This document shows positions 1-9,883 of a stretch of DNA of 64,000 nt, one piece after another (within the stretch, counting starts at the first letter, position 1; each line of letters begins with the position of its first letter). This stretch comes from Ceratopteris richardii (lineage: Eukaryota > Streptophyta > Polypodiopsida > Polypodiales > Pteridaceae). The position numbers and the translations under genes were made by a program. A model generated the notes under the pieces. That model ran no database searches and was not told where the DNA came from. It saw nothing but the letters and a program-made list of their open reading frames with translations. The stretch covers positions 111,793,806-111,857,805 of the forward strand of contig CM035433.1 of NCBI GenBank assembly GCA_020310875.1, written 5' to 3'.

Positions 1-302
1 CAAATACGTTTCTGCAGTATCGTGAAATGATACTACGTCGAAAAAGCAAAATGTGGCATACATACACGTAGTGGTTTTGATAGCTCCGATGTAATGGTGG
101 AAATATATGCCCACTTAAGAACATCTCCCCTTTTCATTGGCTATTGTGTACTCATTCAGGTTCTCATAGTGCTTCTTTTGCATGAGATTGCTATGCTATG
201 GTTGCCTCTAGTCTTTGTGATGAGAATGAGCCTATTTCGTTTGATGAAGCACAAAATTCTAAAAATTGGATGGCTACTATTCAATCAAAATATGATGCTA
301 TT
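1..302 (+). mobile_element. Ty1/copia fragment, left part (C-family relative)
   Basis: Bases 186-300 match the segment just before the reverse transcriptase of the C-family copia copies in this window (compare 16911-17025), including the peptide stretch DENEPVSFDEAQNSE in a diverged form. The fragment is cut at 302 by gypsy element A and resumes at 7422 in the same strand and reading direction, so both pieces are one older element. No LTR for it lies within the window. It is a decayed fossil; roughly 88-90% similar to C2 by eye. Confidence 0.8.
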
Positions 303-1343
303 TGTTGGGGGATTTGACTCGTGTTTGTAGGAGAAAAGGGCAAGACCAGAAGAGAAAATACACACTTGAAGCCTCTGTCGATTGATTACAGTAAGACAAA
401 TACATAGTTCAAGCACAATACAACCAATACTTCTGTGCAAAATCCCACAGAGTGCTCAATTACAAAATACCAAATACCCAAGGGACTTGTTGCTGCCTCC
501 CTGCACCAAACCTCCACCTTCTACAAGCCTGCTCTTGTGCACACCTTGCACCAAGTTTCCACTAAGGGGGAGGGATGGATACCTTCTGTCGGCGCGCGCA
601 CACTTTAGTAAGACCTTGGGATCCTTGGGGGACAAGCTTAGCACTCCTCTGCACACTTCCTTGGTCACTCTTCATGCACACCTTGCACTTCACTTCTCTG
701 CGTCGCACACTGTGTGTCTCTTGCACTTCTCTCCCTTGCTCCACTTAGACTATGCTCACTCTTGCTTACACTTAGAATTGTCCAAGAATAGTCCTTGCCT
801 TGATTTGAGTGTGTCGATTCACGTACGCTCCTAACTGCAAGAGTATCTTGGTGCTCACTTTGATGTCCCAAGATTGTCTTCACAAGTGGCAGCCAACGAC
901 TCCCTGTTTTGTCCTGTAGTGACTTTAGTCTAAAACAAAAATTTTAATTAGGGGGACATACTTTCACTTCTGCGTACGTTGCCGCTTCACATACCTTCAC
1001 ATTTTCCTTTTAACTCTTCAAAAGTGCACACAAGGGAGGGTTCACCTGAACCTTCCAAAACACCTTAAAAACACTTTGAACCTTAGGGAAATTAGAGAAA
1101 TACCTCTGCAACCGCAACCCACTTTCTCCAATTTACCCTTTGTGCACAATTAGTTGTGCACTACCTGTGCACTTTGACACCTGCACTTTAGCACTTTGAC
1201 TTTGCACCTGTTGACTTTGACCTTGAATTTGTTGACTTTGACCAATTTGACTTTGACCAATTTGACTTTGACCTTTTGACTTTGACTATGGTTGACTTTG
1301 ACTGTAGTTGACTTTGACCAATATGACTTTTATGGGCTCAACA
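303..1343 (-). repeat. Element A, 3' LTR (left copy)
   Basis: Direct repeat of 6379-7421. On the plus strand it begins TGTTGGGGGATT and ends GGGCTCAACA, giving the usual TG...CA ends. The plus-strand right end (U3 side for this minus-strand element) is a dense array of TTGAC motifs. Open frames seen here on both strands are recapitulated in the other LTR and match no known protein, so they are treated as LTR sequence. Confidence 0.9.
1174..1318 (-). promoter_or_regulatory. TTGAC (W-box type) motif array in A U3, copy 1
   Basis: About fifteen TTGAC[C/T] cores lie within about 145 bp, mostly as the repeat GTTGACTTTGACC with short spacers. TTGAC[C/T] is the established binding core of plant WRKY transcription factors (the W-box), which can act in either orientation. 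The array is at the first bases of the minus-strand LTR, where retrotransposon U3 enhancers lie. A regulatory role is inferred; an expanded simple repeat without function is the alternative. Confidence 0.5.
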
Positions 1344-2630
1344 GTTGCCCACCACCTAATGTGCTCTCCGTCCCGGAGAGCTATAGCCAAAACTCTTAGC
1401 AGAGAGGACACCATGATTCTGGAGCTGCATAATCTTGAAAAGTGCACCTGAGCAGCAACCAATTCCACCAGAACAAGCACCAGAGGAGAACCAAAAGTGG
1501 GATTTTTTATGGAAAAGCAAAGGGGGGTGGGAGGGTAGAAAGGAGGGGGAGGGGAGGGATGTGGGGGCTGAGATGGATGGGGCAAGGAGGGGTAAGGATG
1601 CGGCTTGGCCAAAAGGGTAAGGGGAGGGTGAGAGAGTAGGATGACGGGGTCTGGAGAGGGTAAAAATGACCAAACAGTAGAGCTACAGAGGGGGCATATG
1701 AGAAAATGTGCAACATAGGTGGAAATGAGGTGAGAATAGACAATGTGGACCATGTGTATAATTAAAAACCTGTGATAAATGTGCTCAAAACTTGAGGGTT
1801 GTGACCAAAACTCAGAGAAAAAGTTGGAATTTGGAAAAATAAAGCCAAAATCTGAGTCCAGAGGTGCCAAAAAACATGAAAATGACTCCAGTTTTGAAAA
1901 AAACGGCCATCCGAGGCACAATCCAGAGCCAAAAGGTTTGAGCAATGAAAAAGTTAAAAAAATAGATTTTTATATATTTATCAAAATATAAAAAAGAAAA
2001 AAAAGTAAATAAATAAAATTAAACGGATTTTGTTTTTTTTTGGGCGAACGCCATGGTGGGGTAAAAGTAATTAAAATAAAATTAAATAAAATATAATAAA
2101 TAAAAAATAAAGAAAAAATAAAATAAAATAAAATAAAATAGAAAAATAATACAACAAAATAATAAATATAACATATAAAAATTAAATAAAAACAAAAACA
2201 GGGGGGCGGGGGGGGGGAGGGGAAGGGGGGGGGGGGGCGGGGGGGGGGGGGGGGGGAAGAGAGTTTTTTTCTTTTTGGAAAAACAAAACCACCTAGGGGG
2301 GCTTTTATTTTATTTTATTTATTTATTTATTTTATTTTATTTTATTTTATTTTATTTTATTTTATTTTATTTATTTTTTGAGAAAAATAATCCAAAAAGA
2401 CTGAAAAAATACATAAAAAAATCCAAAAAAATGCAAGAAAAATCCAAAAAATCCTCAAAGAGAAAAATGCTAGAAAAATTATAAAAAATGCTTGAAAAAT
2501 TCTAAAAAAAATTCCAAAAATTGTACCTTTGCAAAGTTTATGAAATGGCTGCTAAATTTGCTAAAAACTCAAGAAACAAGCATGAAATGGATAAAGAAAA
2601 ATACTAAAACTTAAGCAAAAAATGACGGGA
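1344..2630. other. Non-coding 3' part of element A interior
   Basis: About 1.3 kb between the left LTR and the protease-like segment with no recognisable protein domain. Proline-rich or basic open frames on either strand here come from purine-rich low-complexity DNA (GGGAGG-type runs at 1520-1640, A-rich DNA from 1790). In an autonomous gypsy element the pol region would occupy this side. Confidence 0.65.
2098..2375. repeat. (AAATA)n, poly-G tract, (TTTTA)n block
   Basis: An AAATA-rich run (about 2098-2145) is followed by a G-run of about 55 bases with few interruptions (2201-2256) and then a TTTTA array (about 2305-2372). The two AT arrays are reverse complements, so the block could fold as a stem with the G/C run in the loop; the G-run alone meets the pattern expected of G-quadruplexes. 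It lies in the non-coding 3' part of element A. Confidence 0.85.
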
Positions 2631-3380
2631 AAAAACTATGTACAACCTGGACAAATTTTGCAGGTTCTAGGTGATCCATAAATCTTCACTTTTGTTGATG
2701 ATAGACCTTGAGCCTTGTATTGTTGACTCTGAGAAACTCCTCCATAATCTCCAATTGTACTGCACTGCATTAGTTTTGTCTTCTCATTGGGCACATTGAT
2801 CATCTGATAGGGGTACCCTAAATCCTTCATTAGAATGTTATCTCCTCCAGCAACTTTATGACTTAAACTGCAAAATTTTATTTTTACTATTCCAGCTTCT
2901 TCATCCAATGGAACCCTCTATTTCCAAAGACTGGCAGGTACACCTTCCACATTCTTGTAAAGCCCTGCACTTGCTATCATAAGAATAGACATAACAGATG
3001 ATAGCCATACCAATATCCATAAAAAAATGGCCATTGACATATGAATTGGAGTAGCTTCATCACTGATGCATGTAAGGGCTTTGCTTTTCTTCTCTCTTTA
3101 TGGCCTTTGACTGAGATTTTTTTACTCGAATCAGTACCCTGAGTGATTTCCTCTTTTTCTTCATATGTTTCTTCTCTCCTTGAGTTTGGAAAAATTCCGT
3201 AGCAGGAAGATGCGGTCTTCTGCATGGAGCCCAAGCCAACATGTTTTCATCTTCATATAAATCTGCTCCTTCAAATAGGTCTGCTTCTGGGGTGTCCAAC
3301 AATTCTTCTTCCATACAAATACCAATTGTCTGCATCATGCTAGTATTTCTCTGATTGTCTGGTCCTTCTTCTAAACTTAT

Positions 3381-3665
3381 CTACTGCAACTCTTTTCCCT
3401 CTTGTTTTACCCACATTGTGTCCTTGCCCCAGTCATGCAGCACATTGGCATGCCTTAACCAAGGTCTCCCAATTAACAGGGGGAAGCTTCCTTCTACCTG
3501 TGGCAGCCTTAAAACAACAAAGTCCAAGTTAAAGAAGGTACCTTGTATCTTGACTGGAACTCTAGGGACCACTCCCATAGGCCTTACTATGCTTTGGTCT
3601 TCCATTGTTACAGTGAAGTTGTTGGTGTAAATTGCAGGCCTATACATTTGGATCAAAGGATGCAT
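3381..3665 (-). CDS. Element A protease-like domain, C-terminal part (fossil)
   Basis: The minus-strand peptide contains FPLLIGRPWLRHANVLHDWG, the ILGRPWL-type motif that ends retroviral-like aspartic protease domains of plant gypsy elements. It lies downstream (on the minus strand) of the segment at 4241-4576 that carries the other half of the domain. No RT follows it. Fragmentary and decayed. Confidence 0.65.
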   Translation of the reverse strand: MHPLIQMYRPAIYTNNFTVTMEDQSIVRPMGVVPRVPVKIQGTFFNLDFVVLRLPQVEGSFPLLIGRPWLRHANVLHDWGKDTMWVKQEGKELQ

Positions 3666-4240
3666 TAAAGACTACACATACATGAAGAAGCATAGGAACA
3701 TAAGCTAGTGGTTAATTACCACTTTACCTCATTGTATTCTTCACCACATCAAGTGATTCAAAGCTTCTTGGATTCAGCTCAAAGTCATCTACATGCTGTC
3801 AAAGTTTGAAGTGATTCTATTCAGCCATTTCAGAGAAATCTGTGTCGAGGTGAACTCTGGTCATTTTCTGCTATAGTCCTAAAAAGTCGGGGGTATAGCT
3901 AAACTTGCTAAATTGATTTCTCTTAGCATAGTTTATCTTTTTACATCATTCCACTTGCAAATGGTAGCTTACTAAGCTAAGTAAATACCCCTAGAAGGAA
4001 CTTTATCAATTTCTACTGTGCTGGTCACACTGAGTAAAACATCCAGCAGGTGTCAAGACATAAATAGAAGGTTTTCTTGAGTTTGTGAACTTCAAAGTTA
4101 TCTGTTTTGGTTCAATCATTACACACATCACTTCCAAAGCACATAGGCTATTTTCAGGTGTTATTGGAAAGCTAAGAAGGTCTACTTATCAACTCGGAAG
4201 CAAAAGAGGGCTGGTACAAAGCAGGTTTAGCAGTACCTAC

Positions 4241-4576
4241 TCAGTCTCTTGGAGCATCCATCCATCTATCCCAACAGAAGTTGGCAGGTCTTAAAGGGTA
4301 TAGTCCAATCTTTTTCATGGTATATCCAGGCATCAAGTTAATGCCAGAACCACCATCCACAATGACTCCTTGAAACTCTTGACCTTTAATGGAGACTGTT
4401 AGCCGAGGGCTCTTGTAATCTGTGAGGGGTGCTTCCCCTACACTTTTGTCTTTAGGCATAACAACAGCCTTTGCCACTAAACTTGTTGTGGACATTTCAT
4501 CAATTATCTGCAAGAGGTCTGACCTGAACTTCCCATCCATCTTTATTAAATAAAAAATACTAGCCTCCTTTTTCAT
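4241..4576 (-). CDS. Element A aspartic protease-like domain (fossil)
   Basis: The minus-strand peptide includes VIVDGGSGINLMPGYTMKK, matching the VDGGSGVNIM-type active-site region of plant gypsy proteases (D-G-G-S at the catalytic position). It follows the zinc-knuckle segment in the expected gag-PR order. In an active element it would cleave the Gag polyprotein in the virus-like particle. About 110 residues; part of a decayed element. Confidence 0.7.
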   Translation of the reverse strand: MKKEASIFYLIKMDGKFRSDLLQIIDEMSTTSLVAKAVVMPKDKSVGEAPLTDYKSPRLTVSIKGQEFQGVIVDGGSGINLMPGYTMKKIGLYPLRPANFCWDRWMDAPRD

Positions 4577-4948
4577 GGACTTGAGTAGTCTGGAAGCTTC
4601 TGATTCCTTAAGAGCCTAGGCTCCAATTGACTTATCAAATTCCTCATGAGCCCTGTTGAATGGGTGTCCAATGGCATCACTGGTACCTATGAAATTTTCT
4701 TTTTGCTTCATGTCTGCACATGTGGTGGCTTTGTTCTCACGTGCACCTTTGTCTTTGATCAATCCATTAATCATTGATTCTTGACCTATTTCCACTTGAG
4801 CCTTCCCCTTGCTTCTTGTCTGCACTATAAAAGATTCAATTTCTTCTAATTGCACCACCCTGGTAGATGGAGATGGCACATGGACTTGATCTACCCTTTC
4901 TTCTTTGCACACAGAGATCATTTGAATGTGGGGCCCAGATGAAGATGC

Positions 4949-5317
4949 CTAGTTCTTAGGACAACAATTAGTATAGTGGTCCCTGGCCTCTGGGCAGTTC
5001 TTGCAAGGAGGGGCATTTTCTGGGAGAGTGCACCTACTTTGATAGTGCCCACATTCTCCACATCTGAAACAAATAATTGGCCTTCTAGGCCCATTTCCAA
5101 AGTTATCCCTTTGTCTAGGGTTGTAATTGTTACCTTGATTGGTTGCAACCGCCATTACATTTGCTGGTGGTAGGGGTCCTCCTTGTGTCCAGTATGTTGT
5201 TGCAGGCATTCCCCTTGATTGGCATTCATGGGCCTCATGACCAACTTTCCTGCATAATTGGCAAGTCACACTTAACAGAGGACATTCACTTACTATATGA
5301 CCTTGCTTACTGCACAT
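4949..5317 (-). CDS. Element A zinc-knuckle (nucleocapsid) segment (fossil)
   Basis: Several cysteine/histidine knuckles are visible in about 120 residues: CSKQGHIVSECP, CQLCRKVGHEAHEC, CFRCGECGHYQSRC and a final CKNCPEARDHYTNC. Arrays of CCHC knuckles are typical of the RNA-binding nucleocapsid part of Gag. Finding four in a row is more than the one or two usual for plant gypsy Gag. It lies between the gag core at 5579-6181 and the protease-like region. Confidence 0.75.
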   Translation of the reverse strand: MCSKQGHIVSECPLLSVTCQLCRKVGHEAHECQSRGMPATTYWTQGGPLPPANVMAVATNQGNNYNPRQRDNFGNGPRRPIICFRCGECGHYQSRCTLPENAPPCKNCPEARDHYTNCCPKN

Positions 5318-5578
5318 GGAACACCGAAGTCCACTCTTGATGCCACCCCCTTTGAGTTCCTGCAGCTCTTGTCATAGTTGGGCCGATTCCTCTGCTTGGG
5401 CCTCCTCCTCCTTTTGGAGCTTTAATGCTTCAATCTCCCTTCTCAACTAAGTTACAACATTCTCCTCCTCTCTATGGGGCTTATTTCTTTTTAAGCCCTC
5501 CAACTCCTTCCTTAGCTGGATTACTGGATCCTCCATTTCTGTGGAATATGGCAGTTGAGAAGAAGTTGCTCCATATTG

Positions 5579-6181
5579 TTACCTTATCTGCTCCAGTTGT
5601 GTGGTTGTGTTGATGAACTCCTCTATGGAGGCTGTAGGTAACACTAATTCCTTTATTTTGCATTGGGTGGCCACTAGTAGGGGCTTAGCTAACCATTTCT
5701 TAACAAAAAAATCATGTGGTGGATCTGGCAATTTAGCCATTAGTGCCTTGGCCCTAGTCACAAACTCTGGGAACTTTTCACTTGGACCCAATCTCAAATT
5801 TTCTAGTTCTTCTATGATGATCTCTGCAGTATTCCCATGCTGGAATTGATTTTTAAATGCATCTTTCATCAAATCCCAAGTTGTAAAATGGTTCTCAGCA
5901 AATTGGCTGAACCATTTATCTGCTAATCCTTTTAATGTGGCAGGGAAGAGTATCAAAAAAGCGTCCTCCCTGCCCATTAAGCCTCTAGTCTTGCATAGTG
6001 CTAAAAATCTTCTAATATGCTCGTCACGATCCTCCTGAGCTAGGCCTTTGAAAGAAGGAAATTTTATATTTAATCTTGAGAGTAAGGTTTCCAAGTCTAC
6101 CTGTCCCGCCATGCTCTTTACTGATGAGGTTGAAGATAGTGGAGTGGAGGATCTTCTAACAACCTTTTTGTTTGCTTGCAT
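5579..6181 (-). CDS. Element A gag capsid core, retrotrans_gag type (fossil)
   Basis: A 200-residue minus-strand frame carries the classic gypsy Gag core: IKFPSFKGLAQEDRDEHIRR, then ATLKGLADKWFSQ and TWDLMKDAFKNQFQ. These match the retrotrans_gag family, which forms the virus-like particle shell. The ATG at 6181 is the most upstream start in frame and lies about 200 bp inside the LTR/PBS, as expected for a gypsy leader. Confidence 0.85.
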   Translation of the reverse strand: MQANKKVVRRSSTPLSSTSSVKSMAGQVDLETLLSRLNIKFPSFKGLAQEDRDEHIRRFLALCKTRGLMGREDAFLILFPATLKGLADKWFSQFAENHFTTWDLMKDAFKNQFQHGNTAEIIIEELENLRLGPSEKFPEFVTRAKALMAKLPDPPHDFFVKKWLAKPLLVATQCKIKELVLPTASIEEFINTTTQLEQIR

Positions 6182-6356
6182 GTGACCCTCAATGTTTGGG
6201 ACCTAGTTGCGGTCATGAGCTGTTCATAGTCAACTTAATATGAGACACTTGATAAAAATATGTACCTCTTAGTCCACTGGAGTAGTATTGTGGACACTTG
6301 AATATTGCTTCTCCAATTGCAATATATCTTCTCCTATGCTCAAATCTCCTTGGAAA

Positions 6357-6373
6357 TCCCACCGGGCGTGCCA
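6357..6373 (-). other. Element A primer-binding site candidate
   Basis: On the minus strand the bases TGGCACGCCCGGTGGGA start five bases inside the 5' LTR. The leading TGG is the complement of a tRNA CCA end, as required for a primer-binding site. The matching tRNA cannot be named with certainty, and it is not the initiator-Met site used by the copia elements here. This position also fixes the element as minus-strand. Confidence 0.6.
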
Positions 6374-6378
6374 AATTT

Positions 6379-7421
6379 TGTTGGGGGATTCTTAGACAAG
6401 AAGGGATTTGAGTGTTTGTAGGAGAAAAGGGGAAGAACAGAAGAGAAAATACACACTGGAAGCCTCTGTCGATTGATTACAGTAAGACAAATACAAGGTT
6501 GAAGCACAATATAACCAATACTTCTATGCAAAATCCCACAGAGTGCTCAATTACAAAATACCAAATACCCAAGGGACTTGTTGCTGCCTCCTCTGCACCA
6601 AACCTCCACCTTCTACAAGCCTGCTCTTGTGCACACCTTGCACCAAGTTTCCACTAAGGGGGAGGGATGGATACCTTTTGTCGGCGCACACACACTTCAG
6701 TGAGACCTTGGGATCCTTGGGGGACAAGCTTAGCACTCCTCTGCACACTTCCTTGGTCACTCTTCATGCACACCTTGCACTTCACTTCTTTGCGTCGCAC
6801 ACTGTGTGTCTCTTGCACTTCTCTCCCTTGATCCACTTAGACTATGCTCACTCTTGCTTACACTTAGAATTGTCCAAGAATGGTCCTTGCCTTGATTTGA
6901 GTGTGTCGATTCACGTATGCTCCTAACTGCAAGAGTATCTTGGTGCTCACTTTGATGTCCCAAGATTGTCTTCACAAGTGGCAGCCAACGACTCCCTGTT
7001 TTGTCCTGTAGTGACTTTAGTCTAAAACAAAAATTTTAATTGGGGGGACATACTTTCACTTCTGCGTACGTTGTCGCTTCACATACCTTCACATTTTCCT
7101 TTTAACTCTTCAAAAGTGCACACAAGGGAGGGTTCACCTGAACCTTCCAAAACACCTTAAAAACACTTTGAACCTTAGGGAAATTAGAGAAATACCTCTG
7201 CAACCTGCAACCCACTTTCTCCAATTTACCCTTTGTGGACAATTAGTTGTGCACTACCTGTGCACTTTGACACCTGCACTTTAGCACTTTGACTTTGCAC
7301 TTGTTGACTTTGATGTTGACTTTGTTGACTTTAACCAGTTTGACTTTGACCTTTTGACTTTGATTGTGGTTAACTTTGACTGTAGTTGACTTTGACCAAT
7401 ATGACTTTTATGGGCTCAACT
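6379..7421 (-). repeat. Element A, 5' LTR (right copy)
   Basis: Direct repeat of 303-1343 with the same TGTTGGGGGATT start and GGGCTCAAC end on the plus strand. It is followed directly by the target duplication CTATT (7422-7426) and by copia RT sequence that continues from base 302. A U3 TTGAC array is present at 7272-7400. Confidence 0.9.
7272..7400 (-). promoter_or_regulatory. TTGAC (W-box type) motif array in A U3, copy 2
   Basis: The 5' LTR copy of the TTGAC array, with about a dozen cores in GTTGACTTTGAC-like units. It is slightly shorter and more diverged than the copy at 1174-1318, as expected for a short tandem repeat. As this is the 5' LTR of the minus-strand element, any U3 activity would drive transcription leftward through gag. 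Confidence 0.5.
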
Positions 7422-8163
7422 CTATTATGAAAAATCGTACCTGGTCTTTATGTGACTCATCTCCTGGCAAGAAGGTCATTGGCGCTAAGTGGGTATACAA
7501 GCTGAAGCATAAGCCTCATGGAACAGTTGATAAGTATAAGGCTAGGCTTGTTGCAAAGGGCTATGCTCAAGAAAGAGGCATTGATTTTGATAAGAACTTT
7601 GTTCCTACATGTCAAATGACTATTGTTCATAGCATCTATGCAATTGCATCTCATTATGGTTGGAATGTACATTAGTTGGACATTAAAACTGCATATCTGA
7701 ACAGTGACTTGCATGAAGAAGTGTATGTTTTTCAGCCCCACAATCTTGTACAGAAAGGGCATGAAAGCAAAGTGTACAGGTTGCAAAAGGCATTATGTAT
7801 TTTGAAGAAAGCAACACATGCTTGGTATGAAAACATACATGCCTACCTCATTGCACATGGTTTTCAGAATAGTCCAATTGAGAGCACCTTATATGTTAAG
7901 CATGCAAATGATGTGCTTCTAATCATTGTTGTCTATGTTGATGACATGTCGCTCACTAGTCCTCATGAGAAGCATATTGCTATTTTTAAGGCTGATTTGC
8001 ATGCCTCATTTGAGATGTCAAATTTGGGGCAATTGCATCATTGTTTGGGAATTCAATTTATGCAAATTAATGGCACAATTGCTTTGTGTCAAACAAAATA
8101 TATTAACACATTATTGCAACATTTTTGCCTTGAAGATTTCAAACCTATTGCCACTCCTATGGG
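7422..8163 (+). mobile_element. Ty1/copia fragment, right part: RT domain
   Basis: Continues the copia fragment of 1-302 after element A. Reverse-transcriptase motifs are readable: ARLVAKGYAQERGIDFD, LDIKTAYLNSDLHEEVYVFQ, VYVDDM (the YVDD catalytic box) and HCLGIQFMQ. Similarity to C2 (17030-17765) stops near 8163, before RNase H. Decayed, with a few breaks; the rest of the element and its 3' LTR are absent. Confidence 0.85.
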
Positions 8164-8468
8164 TCAAGCCTATATGCAATCTCATTCGAAATGTGACCAT
8201 GAAGGGATAGAAGATGCATCCAAGTCCATAATAAACCCATTTCATAGAAGATAAAGGTCCATATAGAATGAACAGGAGAAGCCTCAAAGAGATAAATGAT
8301 GCCAAGAGCAACAAGAAAAGACCTTAAAAGAATCAATGTCAAGAGAGGCTACCTTTTATGCATTTAGTTTGCTTTTCAAAGCCCAAGTAAAAATTGCAAA
8401 GCCACTCCAAGAAACTCATCTTGAAACACACCAATCATGAACAAGAGGAGCATATGATGCCACCTACT
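8164..8468. other. Unassigned stretch before B1
   Basis: About 300 bp with no recognised domain. It lies between the end of a copia RT fragment and the left LTR of B1, and is probably the same pre-insertion locus as 21864-23009 on the other side of B1. A short purine-rich frame near 8280-8400 has no recognisable similarity. Confidence 0.4.
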
Positions 8469-9488
8469 TGATGGAGAGTGTTAATCTCCAAAAGAACAAG
8501 ATATCCTTGATGTTAGAGCACCTCTATATCAGGAATAACTCAAAACCTTAACCAATTTTGGAGGACTAGTGCCAGATGATCAATCTTTGCACTAACTGTG
8601 AAAAAACTTACTACACAAAAAAGTCTGCTGCACATAACTTACTCATTGACTGACCAAATGTGTAAAGTTTGTGTAAGGTTTCTTCTAAAGATTGCGTACC
8701 TTGTCCAAGTTGAATCATTTCAAAAGGTTTAGTAAATCTTGAGATTTACTCCAAACAATTCACCTATGTCTAAAACTGTATTTCTCTATAGTTGACTTTG
8801 ACACCTGCAACTTCTAATGCATAGTTCTCTCAAATTAAAACCCTTTTATTCAAATGATTTTAGCCATAGATAAATTAACTTTCAACTTAAAGAATGAGTG
8901 CTTGCTTGCCCAAGACTTTACACTGTGGAAGGAGAACTAACCAAAACATTAGCATCAAATTTCACCTGTTGTAGTCTTCACTACTTCACATTTACACATG
9001 TAAATGTTCCTACTCTCAATCCTCTCAGCTTGATCACAATTAGGATCTGAAAATTTGCATAGAGGTCACTTTAGTATAGAATTAGACTTGTACAAAAGCA
9101 TTTCACAAAAGATTAAACATAGAAGGAGCTCTGAGAAAAATATCGGGCGTAACTTTTTCTTCTATTCAGAAAACTTTACATTTAAATGATGAGAGAGATT
9201 TTCTTCACTTCTAAAGTGTCTAATGACTTTTACAACTGGTCATTGATCATCTCTCTTACTCTCTCATACATGCCTCGACTTTCTACTTGTATATATAGGC
9301 ATATATGTACAAGCTCATGACCATACAAAAGTATAAGTGAGCTAATTACAAGTTTAATGTACATATGTATACAAGTCTTCATTTCCTGAATATGCACTAT
9401 CTTCAAGCTTCATTTGTTTGTCTTTTCTTCATCCTTTGACTCCAGCTCTTTGTCTAAAACATCAATTGATGGCTGACGTGCACCAAAA
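8469..9488 (-). repeat. B1 3' LTR (left copy)
   Basis: Direct repeat of 20842-21858. On the plus strand it begins TGATGGAGAGTGTTAATCTC and ends near TGCACCAA. A TATA-rich segment around 9290-9320 (GTATATATAGGCATATATG) is conserved in the other copy and is a plausible LTR core promoter. Confidence 0.88.
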
Positions 9489-9500
9489 GCTCCCCCTCAA
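9489..9500 (-). other. B1 polypurine tract
   Basis: On the minus strand, TTGAGGGGGAGC lies directly before the 3' LTR. A G-rich polypurine tract in this spot primes plus-strand DNA synthesis in LTR retrotransposons, so it confirms the element's orientation. Confidence 0.7.
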
Positions 9501-9883
9501 TCATCAATTGAGGTTTTCTCTATCTTCTTTATACCTACCATATCTTTGAATCTCTGTAGCTTTGGTCCATCCAAGATTTTGGTTAGCATATCTGGAATCA
9601 GATCTTTTGTTGAAGTATGTATGAACTCAATCTCCTTATCAATCGTCTTCTCTCTGAGAAAGTGATATTGAATTTCAATATGTTTAGTCCTGGCATGAAA
9701 AACAAGGTTAGCAACTAGATACAATGAACTCATGTTATCTCCATGAATAGTGGGTGTACTCTAAATGATGTCAAAACTCTTCATGAGAGTCTTTAACCAT
9801 ATGAATTCCTTTGCAGCTTCAACCACACCTTTATACTCTGCCTCTGTAGATGATAAAGCAATTGTATGTTGCTTCATAGAACA
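9497..9883 (-). CDS. B1 RNase H, C-terminal part (fossil)
   Basis: The minus-strand peptide at the 9733 end includes LVANLVFHARTKHIEIQYHF, EFIHTSTKDLIPDMLTK and LQRFKDMVG. This is the standard C-terminus of copia RNase H (TKHIEV..HF, then D..TK). In an active element it removes RNA from RNA-DNA hybrids during reverse transcription. It ends just before the polypurine tract and LTR. Confidence 0.82.

Larger units (their letters stand above)
303..7421 (-). mobile_element. Gypsy element A, non-autonomous, gag-only type
   Basis: A complete LTR-to-LTR outline is visible: LTRs of 1041 and 1043 bp at 303-1343 and 6379-7421, about 96-97% identical by eye, and a perfect 5-bp target duplication CTATT at 298-302 and 7422-7426. 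It is inserted in an older copia element. Gag, zinc-knuckle and protease-like segments read on the minus strand, so the 5' LTR is the right one. The 5.0 kb interior has no recognisable reverse transcriptase, RNase H or integrase; 1344-2600 is non-coding low-complexity DNA. This resembles the plant TR-GAG/LARD-like non-autonomous gypsy class. Its coding parts carry several breaks. LTR similarity suggests a comparatively young insertion. Confidence 0.88.

Noticed and set aside
382-834. 150-residue plus-strand open frame, with overlapping minus-strand frames
   Set aside because: It lies wholly inside the A LTR, recurs in the other LTR (6543-6926), and has a His/Leu/Cys-rich composition with no domain. 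Treated as LTR sequence.
1286-1945. 219-residue minus-strand frame, proline-rich in the middle
   Set aside because: It arises from the purine-rich strand (GGGAGG-type low complexity) and crosses the LTR boundary. No known domain.
2275-2484. Frame with LFYFILFYFIL repeats, looks like a membrane peptide
   Set aside because: Direct translation of the (TTTTA)n array; not a gene.
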